64,000 nucleotides of DNA from Sulfitobacter undariae (GTDB taxonomy: Bacteria; Pseudomonadota; Alphaproteobacteria; Rhodobacterales; Rhodobacteraceae). The stretch spans positions 310,001 through 374,000 of the forward strand of contig NZ_JACIEI010000002.1 in NCBI RefSeq assembly GCF_014196805.1, written 5' to 3'. The position numbers were made by a program, and so were the translations under genes. Each line of letters opens with the position of its first letter. Position 1 is the stretch's first letter. The notes below the pieces were generated by a model. That model was given only the letters and a program-made list of their open reading frames with translations, did no database searches and had not been told where the DNA came from. Of the stretch, positions 1 through 8,190 are shown piece after piece.

Positions 1-1079
1 TGGCCGTCGGCTTTTGCCAGTTCATAAGCGGCTGTTGTGATTGGCACATAGCCTGTTTCACGGTGCCACATGTACTGAACTTCAGGAGATGTCAGGTATT
101 CGAAGAAGGCGGTTGTCGCTTTGTTTTCCGCGTCAGACTTGCCCGACATTGCGAACAATGCTGCGCCGCCGATGAAGGTCTGCTTGGGCTCTGTTGTGAC
201 AGATTCCCAGTACGGCAGGTATGTCGCAGAGAAATCAAATGGCAGGTCTTGCTTGGACAGGCCGCCAAAAGAACCGGAGGAACCGAACCAAATGCCAACT
301 TTACCTTGCTCGAACGGTGTCTGGTTGTCGCCCCAACCTGTGCCGAACCACTCAAAATAACCTTTTTCTTTCCAGTCAGCCATGGCGGTAAACTGGGCCT
401 TCAACTCTGGTGTGTTGACCAGAATTTTGGTGCCGTCTGCACCGTCATAGCCGTTATTGTTTGTGGCGAATGGCTGATCGTTACGTGACATGAAGTTTTC
501 AACGAAAATCCATGGCAGGTGCGACTGCGTCATCGCGATGTAACCGGCATCTTTCAGGGCAGGGGCGGTCACGGACTGGAATTCTTCCCATGTCTTGGGA
601 GGTGTCACGCCAGCTTTTTCCAACGCTTGTACGTTGTAATACATAACCGGTGAGGAGGAGTTGAACGGCATGCCGATCATTTTGCCGTCAGCATCGGCAA
701 AGAAATAGCGTACGCCAGAGATGTAATCTTCGATGTTGAAGTCAACACCGTTGGATTCCAACAGGTCCTGCACGGGAACAGTTGCGCCTTTGGCACCGAT
801 GACCGTGGCTGCGCCCGCGTCGAATACTTGCAAGACGTTAGGCTGCTCGCCCGCGCGGAAAGCAGCGATGCCTGCTGTCAACGTCTCTTCGTAAGTGCCT
901 TTGAACGCAGGGGTGATTTTATACTCGTCTTGGCTTTCGTTGAAACCTTTTGCGATTTCATTGACAGTATCGCCAAGGGCGCCGCCCATGCCGTGCCACC
1001 ATGTGATTTCGGTTTCGGCAAATGCAGTGTTTGCCATCAGGGTCAGCGCAGCGGCTGTGCCTAGCGTGAGTTTTTTCAT
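1..1079 (-). CDS. ugpB: sn-glycerol-3-phosphate ABC transporter substrate-binding protein UgpB (3' end beyond the window)
   Basis: Partial gene: 359 codons from ATG at 1079 run off the left edge. The product begins with a Sec signal peptide of about 21 residues (MKKLTLGTAAALTLMANTAFA), then ETEITWWHGMGGALG. Colinear landmarks shared with UgpB include GTYEETLTAGIAAFRAG, PFNSSSPVMYYN, NNNGYDGADG and the late HRETGYVPITTAAY. UgpB is the periplasmic binding protein that delivers glycerol-3-phosphate or glycerophosphodiesters to UgpAEC. Permease and ATPase genes are expected to the left, outside the window. A Pho-box-like element lies about 160 bp upstream. Family assignment is strong from remembered family features; exact ligand is inferred. 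Confidence 0.92.
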   Translation of the reverse strand, partial: MKKLTLGTAAALTLMANTAFAETEITWWHGMGGALGDTVNEIAKGFNESQDEYKITPAFKGTYEETLTAGIAAFRAGEQPNVLQVFDAGAATVIGAKGATVPVQDLLESNGVDFNIEDYISGVRYFFADADGKMIGMPFNSSSPVMYYNVQALEKAGVTPPKTWEEFQSVTAPALKDAGYIAMTQSHLPWIFVENFMSRNDQPFATNNNGYDGADGTKILVNTPELKAQFTAMADWKEKGYFEWFGTGWGDNQTPFEQGKVGIWFGSSGSFGGLSKQDLPFDFSATYLPYWESVTTEPKQTFIGGAALFAMSGKSDAENKATTAFFEYLTSPEVQYMWHRETGYVPITTAAYELAKADG

Positions 1080-1239
1080 TGTCGTACTCCGGTTGTTGTC
1101 TGGCCACTGACACTCAGCAGGCCGCACAATCGAGGGATCAGGGCCATCGGCCCCAAGCGAATATGACTCCGTCAACAGGGCAGCCCCGTTGCGAAGGACG
1201 CACAGATCATCTGCACATGCGGCCAATTAGCCTTGGTAT

Positions 1240-1257
1240 GTGACAGATTCGTGAAGG
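1240..1257 (-). promoter_or_regulatory. Putative Pho box for ugpB
   Basis: Read on the minus strand this 18-mer is CCTTCAC-GAAT-CTGTCAC. It fits the PhoB layout of two 7-bp half-sites with a 4-bp spacer (consensus CTGTCAT-N4-CTGTCAY): the second half is a full match and the first is degenerate. The plus strand has GTGACAG and GTGAAGG at an exact 11-bp period. It points toward ugpB, a classic PhoB-activated gene in other proteobacteria. PhoB binding here is inferred. Confidence 0.5.
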
Positions 1258-1307
1258 TTCTCAGAGGGGGGCAAAACGAAGCTAATCTGCACGAGAACTT
1301 CATCAAA

Positions 1308-1325
1308 CTGTTACCTCACTGTCAT
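1308..1325 (+). promoter_or_regulatory. Putative Pho box for the phytase-like esterase gene
   Basis: The 18-mer CTGTTAC-CTCA-CTGTCAT has a perfect second PhoB half-site and a first half-site differing from CTGTCAT at two positions, with the canonical 4-bp spacer. It lies 61 bp before the start codon I prefer (1387). It also overlaps an in-frame ATG at 1324, which argues that the ATG at 1324 is not the real start. Confidence 0.6.
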
Positions 1326-1386
1326 GTTCCCTCCACGACCATGGGCAATGCTGCGCGATGACAAAGAACACTTTGGGGGACATACA

Positions 1387-3537
1387 ATGTCACTACGACT
1401 TCTCAGCATGACATCCGCGCTGGCGATCATCGCAACAGGCGCTGCCGCTGATATGAATTTTAACCGCATCAGCAGCTTTGCAACTTTTGCCAATAACCAA
1501 GACCCATCTGTTGAATCCTCAGCCGAGATCATCAGCGTCTCGGGCGACGGCATGACATTGGTTTATTCCGACAGCCCCCTTGGTGTGATTGGCATGATCG
1601 ACATCACCGACCCCAAAGCGCCCACCGCTAAAGGTAACATTGACGTGGGCGGTGAACCAACAGCGGTTTCCGTTCTGGGTAATGTTGCGATGGCAGGGGT
1701 GAATACCTCAGTCAGCTACACAGAGCCTTCTGGCATGTTGAAAGCCTATGACCTGACGACAAAGCAACAAGTCGCGGCCTGTGATCTGGGCGGTCAACCT
1801 GACAGCACCGCCATCGCACCCGACGGCAGCTTTATCGTGATCGCCATTGAAAACGAGCGCGACGAAGATTTGGGTGACGGGCGCACAGGACAAATGCCCG
1901 GCGGTTATGTCGCAATACTCGACATTGCGGATGGGCTCCCTATTTGTGACAGCTTGGTCAAAGCCAACGTAAACGATTTGGCGGAAATCTCACCCGAGGA
2001 CCCCGAACCAGAGTTTGTGGATGTGAATGCCGCAGGCGAAATCGTTGTGACGATGCAAGAAAACAACCACATGGTTGTGATGACCAAGACGGGCGAAATC
2101 CTCAACCATTTCTCTGCAGGTGCCGTTGATCTGGATCAGATTGACACCACAGACGAACGCGGTGCGTTGCTGTTTACCCAGTCCCAAAAAGGCCGCCTAC
2201 GTGAGCCAGACGGGGTGCAGTGGCTTGATGATACTCACTTTGCGATTTCCAATGAAGGCGACATGGACGGTGGCGCACGCGGTTGGACGATCTTTAACAA
2301 AGACGGCACAGAAGTGTTTGAGGCGGGCAATACCTTTGAACATGCGATCATCCAGATGGGGCATTACCCTGACAAGCGCTCTGATTCCAAAGGCGTGGAA
2401 CCGGAAGGTATGGAATTTGCTACGTTCAACGACACCCCCTACGTCTTTATTCTGGCCGAGCGCGCTTCGACCGTTGGCGTCTATGATGTGAGCACGCCAG
2501 CTGCTCCCGTACTCAAACAAATGCTGCCGTCGGGCATTGCGCCAGAAGGGGCGATTGCGATCCCGTCGCGCAATCTGTTCATCACCGCAAACGAGGCGGA
2601 TTTGATCGAGGATGGCGGCGCGCGCAGCCATGTAATGATCTATGAATACCAAGATGCCCCCGCGGCCTATCCACAGTTGACGTCGGCGGGTGCCGATGAA
2701 TTGATCGGCTGGGGTGCGATCTCGGGTATGGTAGCGGGTGATGACGGCCTGGTTTATGCGGTAAATGACAGTTTTTATGGCTATCAGCCGACGATTTTCA
2801 CAATAGATACCAAAGTCACACCGGCACAGATCATCAAAGCCTTGCCCGTGACACGTGGCGGTGCTGCAGCGCAAAAGTTGGACCTTGAAGGCATCACGCG
2901 GGACGGCAAAGGCGGCTTTTGGCTGGCCTCTGAAGGCCGTACAGACCGGATGATCCCGCATGGCATTTACCGCGTGAATGCTGAAGGTGTGATCGACACG
3001 GAAATCAGCCTGCCTGCTGAATTGTTGGCGGTTGAAAAACGTTTCGGGTTGGAAGGCATCACTTTGGTAGAGGACACCTTGTGGATGGCAATTCAACGCG
3101 AGTGGGCGGATGACCCTGCGGATCACGTGAAACTGCTGTCTTACAACATCAAATCCAAAGAGTGGGGCGCAGTGCTTTATCCTAAAACGGCGGTAGACAA
3201 GGGTTGGACCGGCCTGTCGGAGATCACAGCCTATAACGGTGATTTCTACGTGATTGAGCGTGACAACCAAATCGGCGATAACGCGGCGATCAAGAAGCTA
3301 TACCGCATCGCGGGCGACCAGATGGTGCCTGCTGCGTTGGGTGGTGAACTGCCTGTTGTGACCAAAGAAGAAGTCATGGATTTCATTCCTGCGCTGAAAT
3401 CCGGCAACGGCTATGTGGTGGACAAAGTTGAGGGTCTGGCGATTTTTGCGGATGGTACCGCATGGGCTAGCACGGACAATGATGGTGTTGATGACAGCTC
3501 GGGCGAGACATTCTTCTGGTCGCTAGGGAAGCTTTAA
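1387..3537 (+). CDS. Secreted esterase-like phytase family protein (two beta-propeller-like halves)
   Basis: 716 aa from ATG 1387, preceded by a GGGGGA ribosome binding site; an in-frame ATG at 1324 lies inside the Pho box and is rejected. Residues 1-21 are a Sec signal (MSLRLLSMTSALAIIATGAA). Residues about 30-430 have a repeated beta-propeller pattern (VSGDGMTLVYSD, VSVLGNVAMAG, GVQWLDDTHFAIS). Residues about 440-710 match the esterase-like activity of phytase domain (LDLEGITRDGKGGFWLASEG, LEGITLVEDTLWMA). Such proteins are thought to release phosphate or act as phosphodiesterases in the periplasm or outside the cell; the substrate is unknown. Divergent from ugpB with Pho-box-like sites, so a phosphate-starvation role is inferred. 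Confidence 0.8.
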   Translation: MSLRLLSMTSALAIIATGAAADMNFNRISSFATFANNQDPSVESSAEIISVSGDGMTLVYSDSPLGVIGMIDITDPKAPTAKGNIDVGGEPTAVSVLGNVAMAGVNTSVSYTEPSGMLKAYDLTTKQQVAACDLGGQPDSTAIAPDGSFIVIAIENERDEDLGDGRTGQMPGGYVAILDIADGLPICDSLVKANVNDLAEISPEDPEPEFVDVNAAGEIVVTMQENNHMVVMTKTGEILNHFSAGAVDLDQIDTTDERGALLFTQSQKGRLREPDGVQWLDDTHFAISNEGDMDGGARGWTIFNKDGTEVFEAGNTFEHAIIQMGHYPDKRSDSKGVEPEGMEFATFNDTPYVFILAERASTVGVYDVSTPAAPVLKQMLPSGIAPEGAIAIPSRNLFITANEADLIEDGGARSHVMIYEYQDAPAAYPQLTSAGADELIGWGAISGMVAGDDGLVYAVNDSFYGYQPTIFTIDTKVTPAQIIKALPVTRGGAAAQKLDLEGITRDGKGGFWLASEGRTDRMIPHGIYRVNAEGVIDTEISLPAELLAVEKRFGLEGITLVEDTLWMAIQREWADDPADHVKLLSYNIKSKEWGAVLYPKTAVDKGWTGLSEITAYNGDFYVIERDNQIGDNAAIKKLYRIAGDQMVPAALGGELPVVTKEEVMDFIPALKSGNGYVVDKVEGLAIFADGTAWASTDNDGVDDSSGETFFWSLGKL

Positions 3538-3562
3538 TCCTAAAGCGGATTTATGAAAAAAT

Positions 3563-3590
3563 AGATGCGCAGCGGTGGCTGCGCATCTTT
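3563..3590. terminator. Bidirectional hairpin terminator between convergent genes
   Basis: Perfect 10-bp stem AGATGCGCAG / CTGCGCATCT with a CGGTGG loop, between the esterase stop (3537) and the minus-strand gene ending at 3631. The U-run is better on the minus strand (ATTTTTTC follows the stem) than on the plus strand (TTTG), so it mainly serves the leftward gene. Confidence 0.75.
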
Positions 3591-3630
3591 GTGCGAAAGT
3601 AGGGAATTGATTTGGGTACGCGCGCTGGCG

Positions 3631-4077
3631 TTATCCGAGCAACGACATGAGTTGCATGTAATAAAGTGCAAGGGGTGCCGTAGTTGTCGCCACACCGCCC
3701 AACGACAAGCCGGCGACGAAAACGCCCAGCCGCAACCAGTTTGATTTGCTTTTCTTGCCGAACAGGCTTTGCCCCAACGCGATCAAAAGCATGAGTGCCA
3801 TCAAGAGCAAACTCAGGGCAGCAAAGCCGATCAGCACAGTGAAAACAAGCGTTGCTGCTGGAATTCCAGCTGACATGTCGTCGGTAATCCGCTCGTAATT
3901 CACGTTCATGAAGGTTGTCGTCATGGCAAAGGCGAACCCTAAAAGGCCATAAAAAATAACGGCGATTGGCCCAATGGGTTTAGATGAACTGAGCGCGGGT
4001 AGTACAGGGGGCGTTGTTGTGTTGTGTCCGCTGGTGCCTGAAAGCCGCATTAAACGTTGCTCAAAAGTGATGTCCAT
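3631..4077 (-). CDS. Small inner-membrane protein of unknown function
   Basis: 148 aa from ATG 4077, preceded by TTGAGGAAA; an upstream ATG at 4128 would add 17 residues but has no obvious ribosome binding site. I do not recognise the family. A cytoplasmic or loop N-terminus of about 34 residues precedes three hydrophobic segments at roughly 35-55, 75-103 and 116-140. A short basic stretch (FGKKSKSNWLR) lies before the third, suggesting that end faces the cytoplasm. It stands alone between the phosphate-related pair and the sulfotransferase gene and ends at a strong terminator. Confidence 0.65.
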   Translation of the reverse strand: MDITFEQRLMRLSGTSGHNTTTPPVLPALSSSKPIGPIAVIFYGLLGFAFAMTTTFMNVNYERITDDMSAGIPAATLVFTVLIGFAALSLLLMALMLLIALGQSLFGKKSKSNWLRLGVFVAGLSLGGVATTTAPLALYYMQLMSLLG

Positions 4078-4210
4078 TTTCCTCAACCTTTTATTCTGCC
4101 ATGCCCTCCATAGACCCACCCAAAACATCCTGTTTGGGGCGTGACGGGGGTATCCAACAGGTGGTGCTCTGAGAGAATATTATCAGCGTTTTATGGCGGA
4201 TTGTGGGACG

Positions 4211-4801
4211 CTATGTGGCACTATCAAGATGGCCGCCTGATTCCACCACACGGTCATGTAGGGTGATTTCATCGGCGTAATGTGCCTTAAACGCGGCTAG
4301 GGTCGCGGGTGTGATTGGCGTGGAAGCGGCGGGTGATACGTTCTGCGGCTTGAAGGCGATCTCTGCGCCCATGCGGATTTCGAGCCAGCCACGCAATACG
4401 GGCTGGGATTCATAGGCAAACAGATGAGTGATCCCTAATTTGCCTTTTGGTCCTGTCAGAAAGTTGAACTGTGATCCGATCTGCGCCCATTCTGGCGGTG
4501 ACGGTGCAATTACTGCCTGCACAAACCCGTCAAAATCAACCTCCAGCGTGGCCGCGCGGTAGCGATACCAGCTGCGCAGATGTTCCAACGGATCACGGAT
4601 CACGGCCATGGTTTCAGGCTCCAACCCATAAGCCTCACGCAAAAACGGCGCGATCTTGCGTTGATAGCGGCCCACAGGTGTATGTTTGCGTTGTTTATAA
4701 AACGCAATATCTGCCCATGGTTTGAGCGCCACTTCCATCGCGGTAGAACCGGTTTTTGGCACCGAGAAAAGCACGAGGTTCTGCTCGGTGAAAACCAGCA
4801 T
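4211..4801 (-). CDS. Sulfotransferase family protein
   Basis: 196 aa. The N-terminal LFSVPKTGSTAME (residues 11-23) is the 5'-phosphosulfate-binding loop of sulfotransferases, and VIRDPLEHLRSWYR (67-80) is the 3'-phosphate-binding element with an Arg and a Ser in the expected places. These enzymes move sulfate from PAPS to a hydroxyl or amine; the acceptor here is unknown. The start codon overlaps the lldD stop by one base (TGATG at 4803-4799), so translation is probably coupled to lldD. The protein is short for the family but appears complete. Confidence 0.75.
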   Translation of the reverse strand: MLVFTEQNLVLFSVPKTGSTAMEVALKPWADIAFYKQRKHTPVGRYQRKIAPFLREAYGLEPETMAVIRDPLEHLRSWYRYRAATLEVDFDGFVQAVIAPSPPEWAQIGSQFNFLTGPKGKLGITHLFAYESQPVLRGWLEIRMGAEIAFKPQNVSPAASTPITPATLAAFKAHYADEITLHDRVVESGGHLDSAT

Positions 4802-5967
4802 CAGTCTTGCCAGTCGCCTTCAAAGCCTTTGGGGACCAGCAGGTTGTGACGCCCCAGATCGGTGACTTTGGTCTCGCCGCATAGGGCCATGGTGGTGTCC
4901 ATTTCTTTGTGGATCACTTCCAAGGCGCGGGTCACGCCCGCTTGGCCCATCGCGCCCAACCCGTAAATGAACGCGCGGCCGATGTAGGTGCCTTTGGCAC
5001 CCATGGCCATTGCTTTCAGCACGTCCTGACCCGAGCGGATGCCACTGTCCATGTGTACTTCGATCTGATCACCCACCGCATCCAAAATGGCGGGCAGGGC
5101 GCGGATGGAGCTGATTGCCCCGTCCAACTGCCGTCCGCCATGGTTGCTAACGATAATCGCATCAGCGCCGACTTTCAGCGCCATTTTGGCATCTTCAGCG
5201 TCTAGAATACCCTTTAGGATCACCTTGCCGCCCCATTGTTCTTTGATTTTGGCGATCTTGCCCCAATCAAGGGTCGGGTCGAATTGCTCGGTTGTCCATG
5301 AACTCAGGTCTGCTGCGTCCGAGATGTTATCCACATGGCCCACGATATTACCAAAGCTGCGGTTTTTGGTTTGCAGCATTTCAATGCCCCAACGCCATTT
5401 GGTCATCAGATTGGCGATGGTTGACGGTGTCAGTTTTGGCGGGGCGGAGAGGCCGTTTTTGATGTCTTTATGGCGCTGCCCCAAGATTTGCAGGTCCAGG
5501 GTGATCACAAGTGCTGAACATTTCGCGGCGCGTGCGCGCTCGATCAAGCGGCTGACGTAATCTTGATCCCGCATGGTGTAGAGCTGGAACCAAAAGGGTT
5601 TGTTGGTCGCTGATGCCACGTCCTCAATAGAGTTGATGGACATGGTCGATAAGGTAAAAGGCACGCCAAAGGCCTCGGCGGCGCGCGCGGCTTTCATCTC
5701 GCCATCTGCATGTTGCATCCCTGTCAGGCCGACAGGGGCCAGCGCAACTGGCATGGCGACATCTTGGCCGATCATCTGGGTTGCAGTGCTGCGCCCTGAC
5801 ATATCCACCGCCACCCGTTGGCGCAGGCGGATTTGGTCGAAATCTGATGTGTTCTCACGGAAAGTTTGTTCGGTCCAGCTGCCGCTTTCGGCATAGTCAT
5901 AAAACATCTTTGGCACCCGCCGACGGTGGATGCGTTTCAGATCGTTGATGTTGGTAATGACGGGCAT
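4801..5967 (-). CDS. lldD: FMN-dependent alpha-hydroxy-acid dehydrogenase, L-lactate dehydrogenase LldD type
   Basis: 388 aa, usual length for the family. It oxidises L-lactate (or another 2-hydroxy acid) to the 2-oxo acid and passes electrons to the respiratory chain. Visible landmarks: MFYDYAESGSWTEQ with the substrate Tyr at 24, the FMN lysine in VILKG (252), the catalytic base and substrate arginine in SNHGGRQLDG (His276, Arg279), and FMN-phosphate contacts DSGIRSG (307-313) and GRAFIYG (330-336). It lies 69 nt downstream of trpA on the same strand. The ribosome binding site AGGGGA is inside the 3' arm of a perfect hairpin. The lactate substrate is likely but not proven. Confidence 0.88.
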   Translation of the reverse strand: MPVITNINDLKRIHRRRVPKMFYDYAESGSWTEQTFRENTSDFDQIRLRQRVAVDMSGRSTATQMIGQDVAMPVALAPVGLTGMQHADGEMKAARAAEAFGVPFTLSTMSINSIEDVASATNKPFWFQLYTMRDQDYVSRLIERARAAKCSALVITLDLQILGQRHKDIKNGLSAPPKLTPSTIANLMTKWRWGIEMLQTKNRSFGNIVGHVDNISDAADLSSWTTEQFDPTLDWGKIAKIKEQWGGKVILKGILDAEDAKMALKVGADAIIVSNHGGRQLDGAISSIRALPAILDAVGDQIEVHMDSGIRSGQDVLKAMAMGAKGTYIGRAFIYGLGAMGQAGVTRALEVIHKEMDTTMALCGETKVTDLGRHNLLVPKGFEGDWQD

Positions 5968-5974
5968 CGTGGCT

Positions 5975-6015
5975 TCCCCTGTGATTGGTTATGTTTGTTT
6001 ACCAATCACAGGGGA
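5975..6015 (-). promoter_or_regulatory. Perfect 15-bp hairpin covering the lldD ribosome binding site
   Basis: The arms TCCCCTGTGATTGGT and ACCAATCACAGGGGA are exact reverse complements, separated by 11 bases. On the minus-strand transcript the 3' arm contains AGGGGA, the only good ribosome binding site for lldD, 7-8 nt before its ATG. No U-run follows, so it is a poor terminator. The inner ATTGGT...ACCAAT also resembles the dyads bound by GntR-family regulators. Either RNA-level control or an operator is possible. Confidence 0.6.
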
Positions 6016-6036
6016 GCAAATCAACGCAGCAATTCT

Positions 6037-6825
6037 TTAGGCTGAATGCGCCCCGTCGGCCAATGCTTTCACAAAGGCCAGAACTTCCGCAGTGCTTTTA
6101 CCGTCAGCGATCTGGCTCACGATGGCAGAGCCTACAACCACGCCATCCGCCACTGCGGCAATGGTGCGTGATTTCTCTGGTGTGTTCACGCCAAAGCCCA
6201 CGATGACGGGCAGGCCTGTCGCCTCGCGGATGCGCGCCACGGCGGGGGACACATCGCTTGCGTCTGCTTCGGCGGTGCCCGTGATGCCTGTGATGGACAC
6301 GTAGTAAACAAAGCCGGATGTGTTTTGTGCCACGCGCTTTAGGCGCTTGTCATCGGTGGTGGGCGTGGCAAGGCGGATAAAGTTCAATCCGGCTTCTTGC
6401 GCTGGCAGGCACAGCTCGGTGTCTTCTTCTGGGGGCAGATCCACGATGATCAAACCGTCGATGCCTGCTTCTTTTGCAGCGGTCAGAAACGTCGGCACAC
6501 CCATGGAATAAATCGGGTTGTAATAGCCCATTAGTACAATCGGCGTTGTATCATCGCCTTTGCGAAACTCGGTCACCAACTCCAGCGTGCGCTTTAGCGT
6601 CATGCCGCCATCCAAAGTGCGCTGACCTGCCAGTTGGATTGTCGGGCCATCGGCCATCGGATCAGTAAAGGGCAGGCCCAGTTCAATGATGTCCACGCCT
6701 GCGCCGGGCAGGCCACGCACGATTTCCAAAGATTTGTCAAAATCGGGATCACCCGCCATCACATAAGACACAAATGCCTTTTTGCCTTTGGCTTTCAGGT
6801 CAGCGAATTTGGCGTCAATACGGGT
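6037..6825 (-). CDS. trpA: Tryptophan synthase alpha subunit
   Basis: 262 aa from ATG 6825 ([12 protein letters not shown]), the usual TrpA length; an in-frame ATG at 6888 would add 21 residues unlike the family. TrpA cleaves indole-3-glycerol phosphate to indole and glyceraldehyde-3-phosphate and channels indole to TrpB. The catalytic acids are present: Glu49 in DIIELGLPF and Asp60 in TDPMADGPT. Phosphate-binding glycines appear in VGFGV and VVVGSAIV. The trpB gene is not adjacent upstream, where ychF is divergent, so trpA is separated from the rest of the pathway here, unlike many genomes where trpBA are together. Confidence 0.95.
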   Translation of the reverse strand, partial: TRIDAKFADLKAKGKKAFVSYVMAGDPDFDKSLEIVRGLPGAGVDIIELGLPFTDPMADGPTIQLAGQRTLDGGMTLKRTLELVTEFRKGDDTTPIVLMGYYNPIYSMGVPTFLTAAKEAGIDGLIIVDLPPEEDTELCLPAQEAGLNFIRLATPTTDDKRLKRVAQNTSGFVYYVSITGITGTAEADASDVSPAVARIREATGLPVIVGFGVNTPEKSRTIAAVADGVVVGSAIVSQIADGKSTAEVLAFVKALADGAHSA

Positions 6826-6979
6826 CATGGAACAGGCCTTTTCGGAATGTGTTTCCCCAGCAATGCCCAATTCAGACGCGGAAATCAATGCACGACTGTA
6901 CCACTCTATCCCTCACCAGACACTTGCACTGAACGCTCTGACGCCCTAACACGGCGAAAACGCTTATAAGGACGTCGTC

Positions 6980-8077
6980 ATGGGTTTCAAAATGGGTATC
7001 GTCGGTCTGCCGAATGTTGGCAAATCAACGCTTTTCAACGCGCTTACTCGCACGGCCGCCGCGCAGGCTGCTAACTTCCCGTTCTGCACGATTGAGCCGA
7101 ACGTCGGCGAGGTTGCTGTACCGGACGCGCGTCTGGATAAATTAGTCGAAATCGCCAAGTCCCAATCCATCATCCCAACGCGGATGACCTTTGTGGATAT
7201 CGCGGGTCTGGTCAAAGGCGCGTCCAAAGGCGAAGGCTTGGGCAACCAGTTCCTTGCCAACATCCGCGAGACTGATGCAATTGCGCACGTTCTGCGTTGC
7301 TTTGAGGATGATGATGTCACCCATGTCGAAGACCGTGTTGATCCTGTGGCCGATGCTGAAACCATCGACACGGAATTGATGCTGGCCGATCTGGAGAGCA
7401 TCGAGAAACGTCGTGCAGGTCTGGTGCGTAAAATCAAAGGCAATGACAAAGACGCCGTGCAGCAGGACCGCCTTTTGGCTCAAGCCCAAGCCGCCATTGA
7501 AGACGGTCAACCCGCCCGTGTGGTTGAAGTAGACGAAGATGACGCGAAGGCATGGCGGATGCTGCAACTGCTGACCACCAAACCCGTTCTGTATGTGTGT
7601 AACGTGGGCGTAGATGACGCTGCCAAAGGCAATGCACATTCTGCCGCTGTTGCCGCCATGGCCGAAGCGCAAGGCAATTCCGCGGTGGTTATCTCGGCCC
7701 AGATCGAAGAAGAGATCAGCCAGCTTGATGCAGATGACGCGCAGATGTTCCTTGATGATATGAACCTCGAAGAAGCAGGGTTGGATCGCTTGATCCGAGC
7801 GGGCTATGAGCTACTGCACCTTGAAACATATTTCACCGTTGGCCCGAAAGAAGCCCGCGCGTGGACCATCAAACAGGGCACGTCAGCCCCCAAAGCCGCA
7901 GGCGTCATTCACGGCGATTTTGAAAAAGGCTTCATCCGCGCCGAGACGATTGCCTATGATGATTTCGTCACGCTAGGCGGCGAAGGCCCTGCAAAAGAAG
8001 CAGGTAAAATGCGTGCAGAAGGCAAAAGCTATATCGTCAAAGATGGCGACGTGCTGCACTTCTTGTTTAACACCTAA
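6980..8077 (+). CDS. ychF: Ribosome-binding ATPase YchF (Obg/OLA1 family)
   Basis: 365 aa from ATG 6980, with AAGGA 8 nt upstream. P-loop GLPNVGKSTLFN sits at residues 9-20, switch/G3 DIAGLVKGASKGEGLGN near 70-86, and the family's altered G4 element as CNVGVDD, which replaces NKxD and explains preference for ATP over GTP. A TGS domain fills the C-terminus (ARAWTIKQGTSAPKAAG, GDVLHFLFN). YchF binds the ribosome and influences stress responses and translation. It is monocistronic, with a strong terminator after it, and diverges from trpA. Confidence 0.96.
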   Translation: MGFKMGIVGLPNVGKSTLFNALTRTAAAQAANFPFCTIEPNVGEVAVPDARLDKLVEIAKSQSIIPTRMTFVDIAGLVKGASKGEGLGNQFLANIRETDAIAHVLRCFEDDDVTHVEDRVDPVADAETIDTELMLADLESIEKRRAGLVRKIKGNDKDAVQQDRLLAQAQAAIEDGQPARVVEVDEDDAKAWRMLQLLTTKPVLYVCNVGVDDAAKGNAHSAAVAAMAEAQGNSAVVISAQIEEEISQLDADDAQMFLDDMNLEEAGLDRLIRAGYELLHLETYFTVGPKEARAWTIKQGTSAPKAAGVIHGDFEKGFIRAETIAYDDFVTLGGEGPAKEAGKMRAEGKSYIVKDGDVLHFLFNT

Positions 8078-8117
8078 GACGTGACACGCTTGTTCAGGCA
8101 AGCTGGACAATTTGCAC

Positions 8118-8156
8118 AACGGCCACCGCTTCGGGAAAGTGGTGGCCGTTTTCTTT
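8118..8156 (+). terminator. Rho-independent terminator after ychF
   Basis: Stem AACGGCCACC / GGTGGCCGTT (10 bp, perfect) with a 13-base loop that can pair further, followed by TTCTTTT. It separates ychF from the convergent monooxygenase gene that ends at 8191. Confidence 0.85.
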
Positions 8157-8190
8157 TGTACTGATCCAGCGCGAACCATGCGGCCCTAGA

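Noticed and set aside
1324-1386. Upstream ATG extending the esterase by 21 residues
   Set aside because: It lies in the Pho-box-like element, lacks a ribosome binding site and would displace the signal peptide.
2197-3270. 357-codon open frame on the minus strand
   Set aside because: Antisense to the phytase-like gene; composition rich in Arg, His and Cys, no family motif and no ribosome binding site. A shadow of the plus-strand gene.
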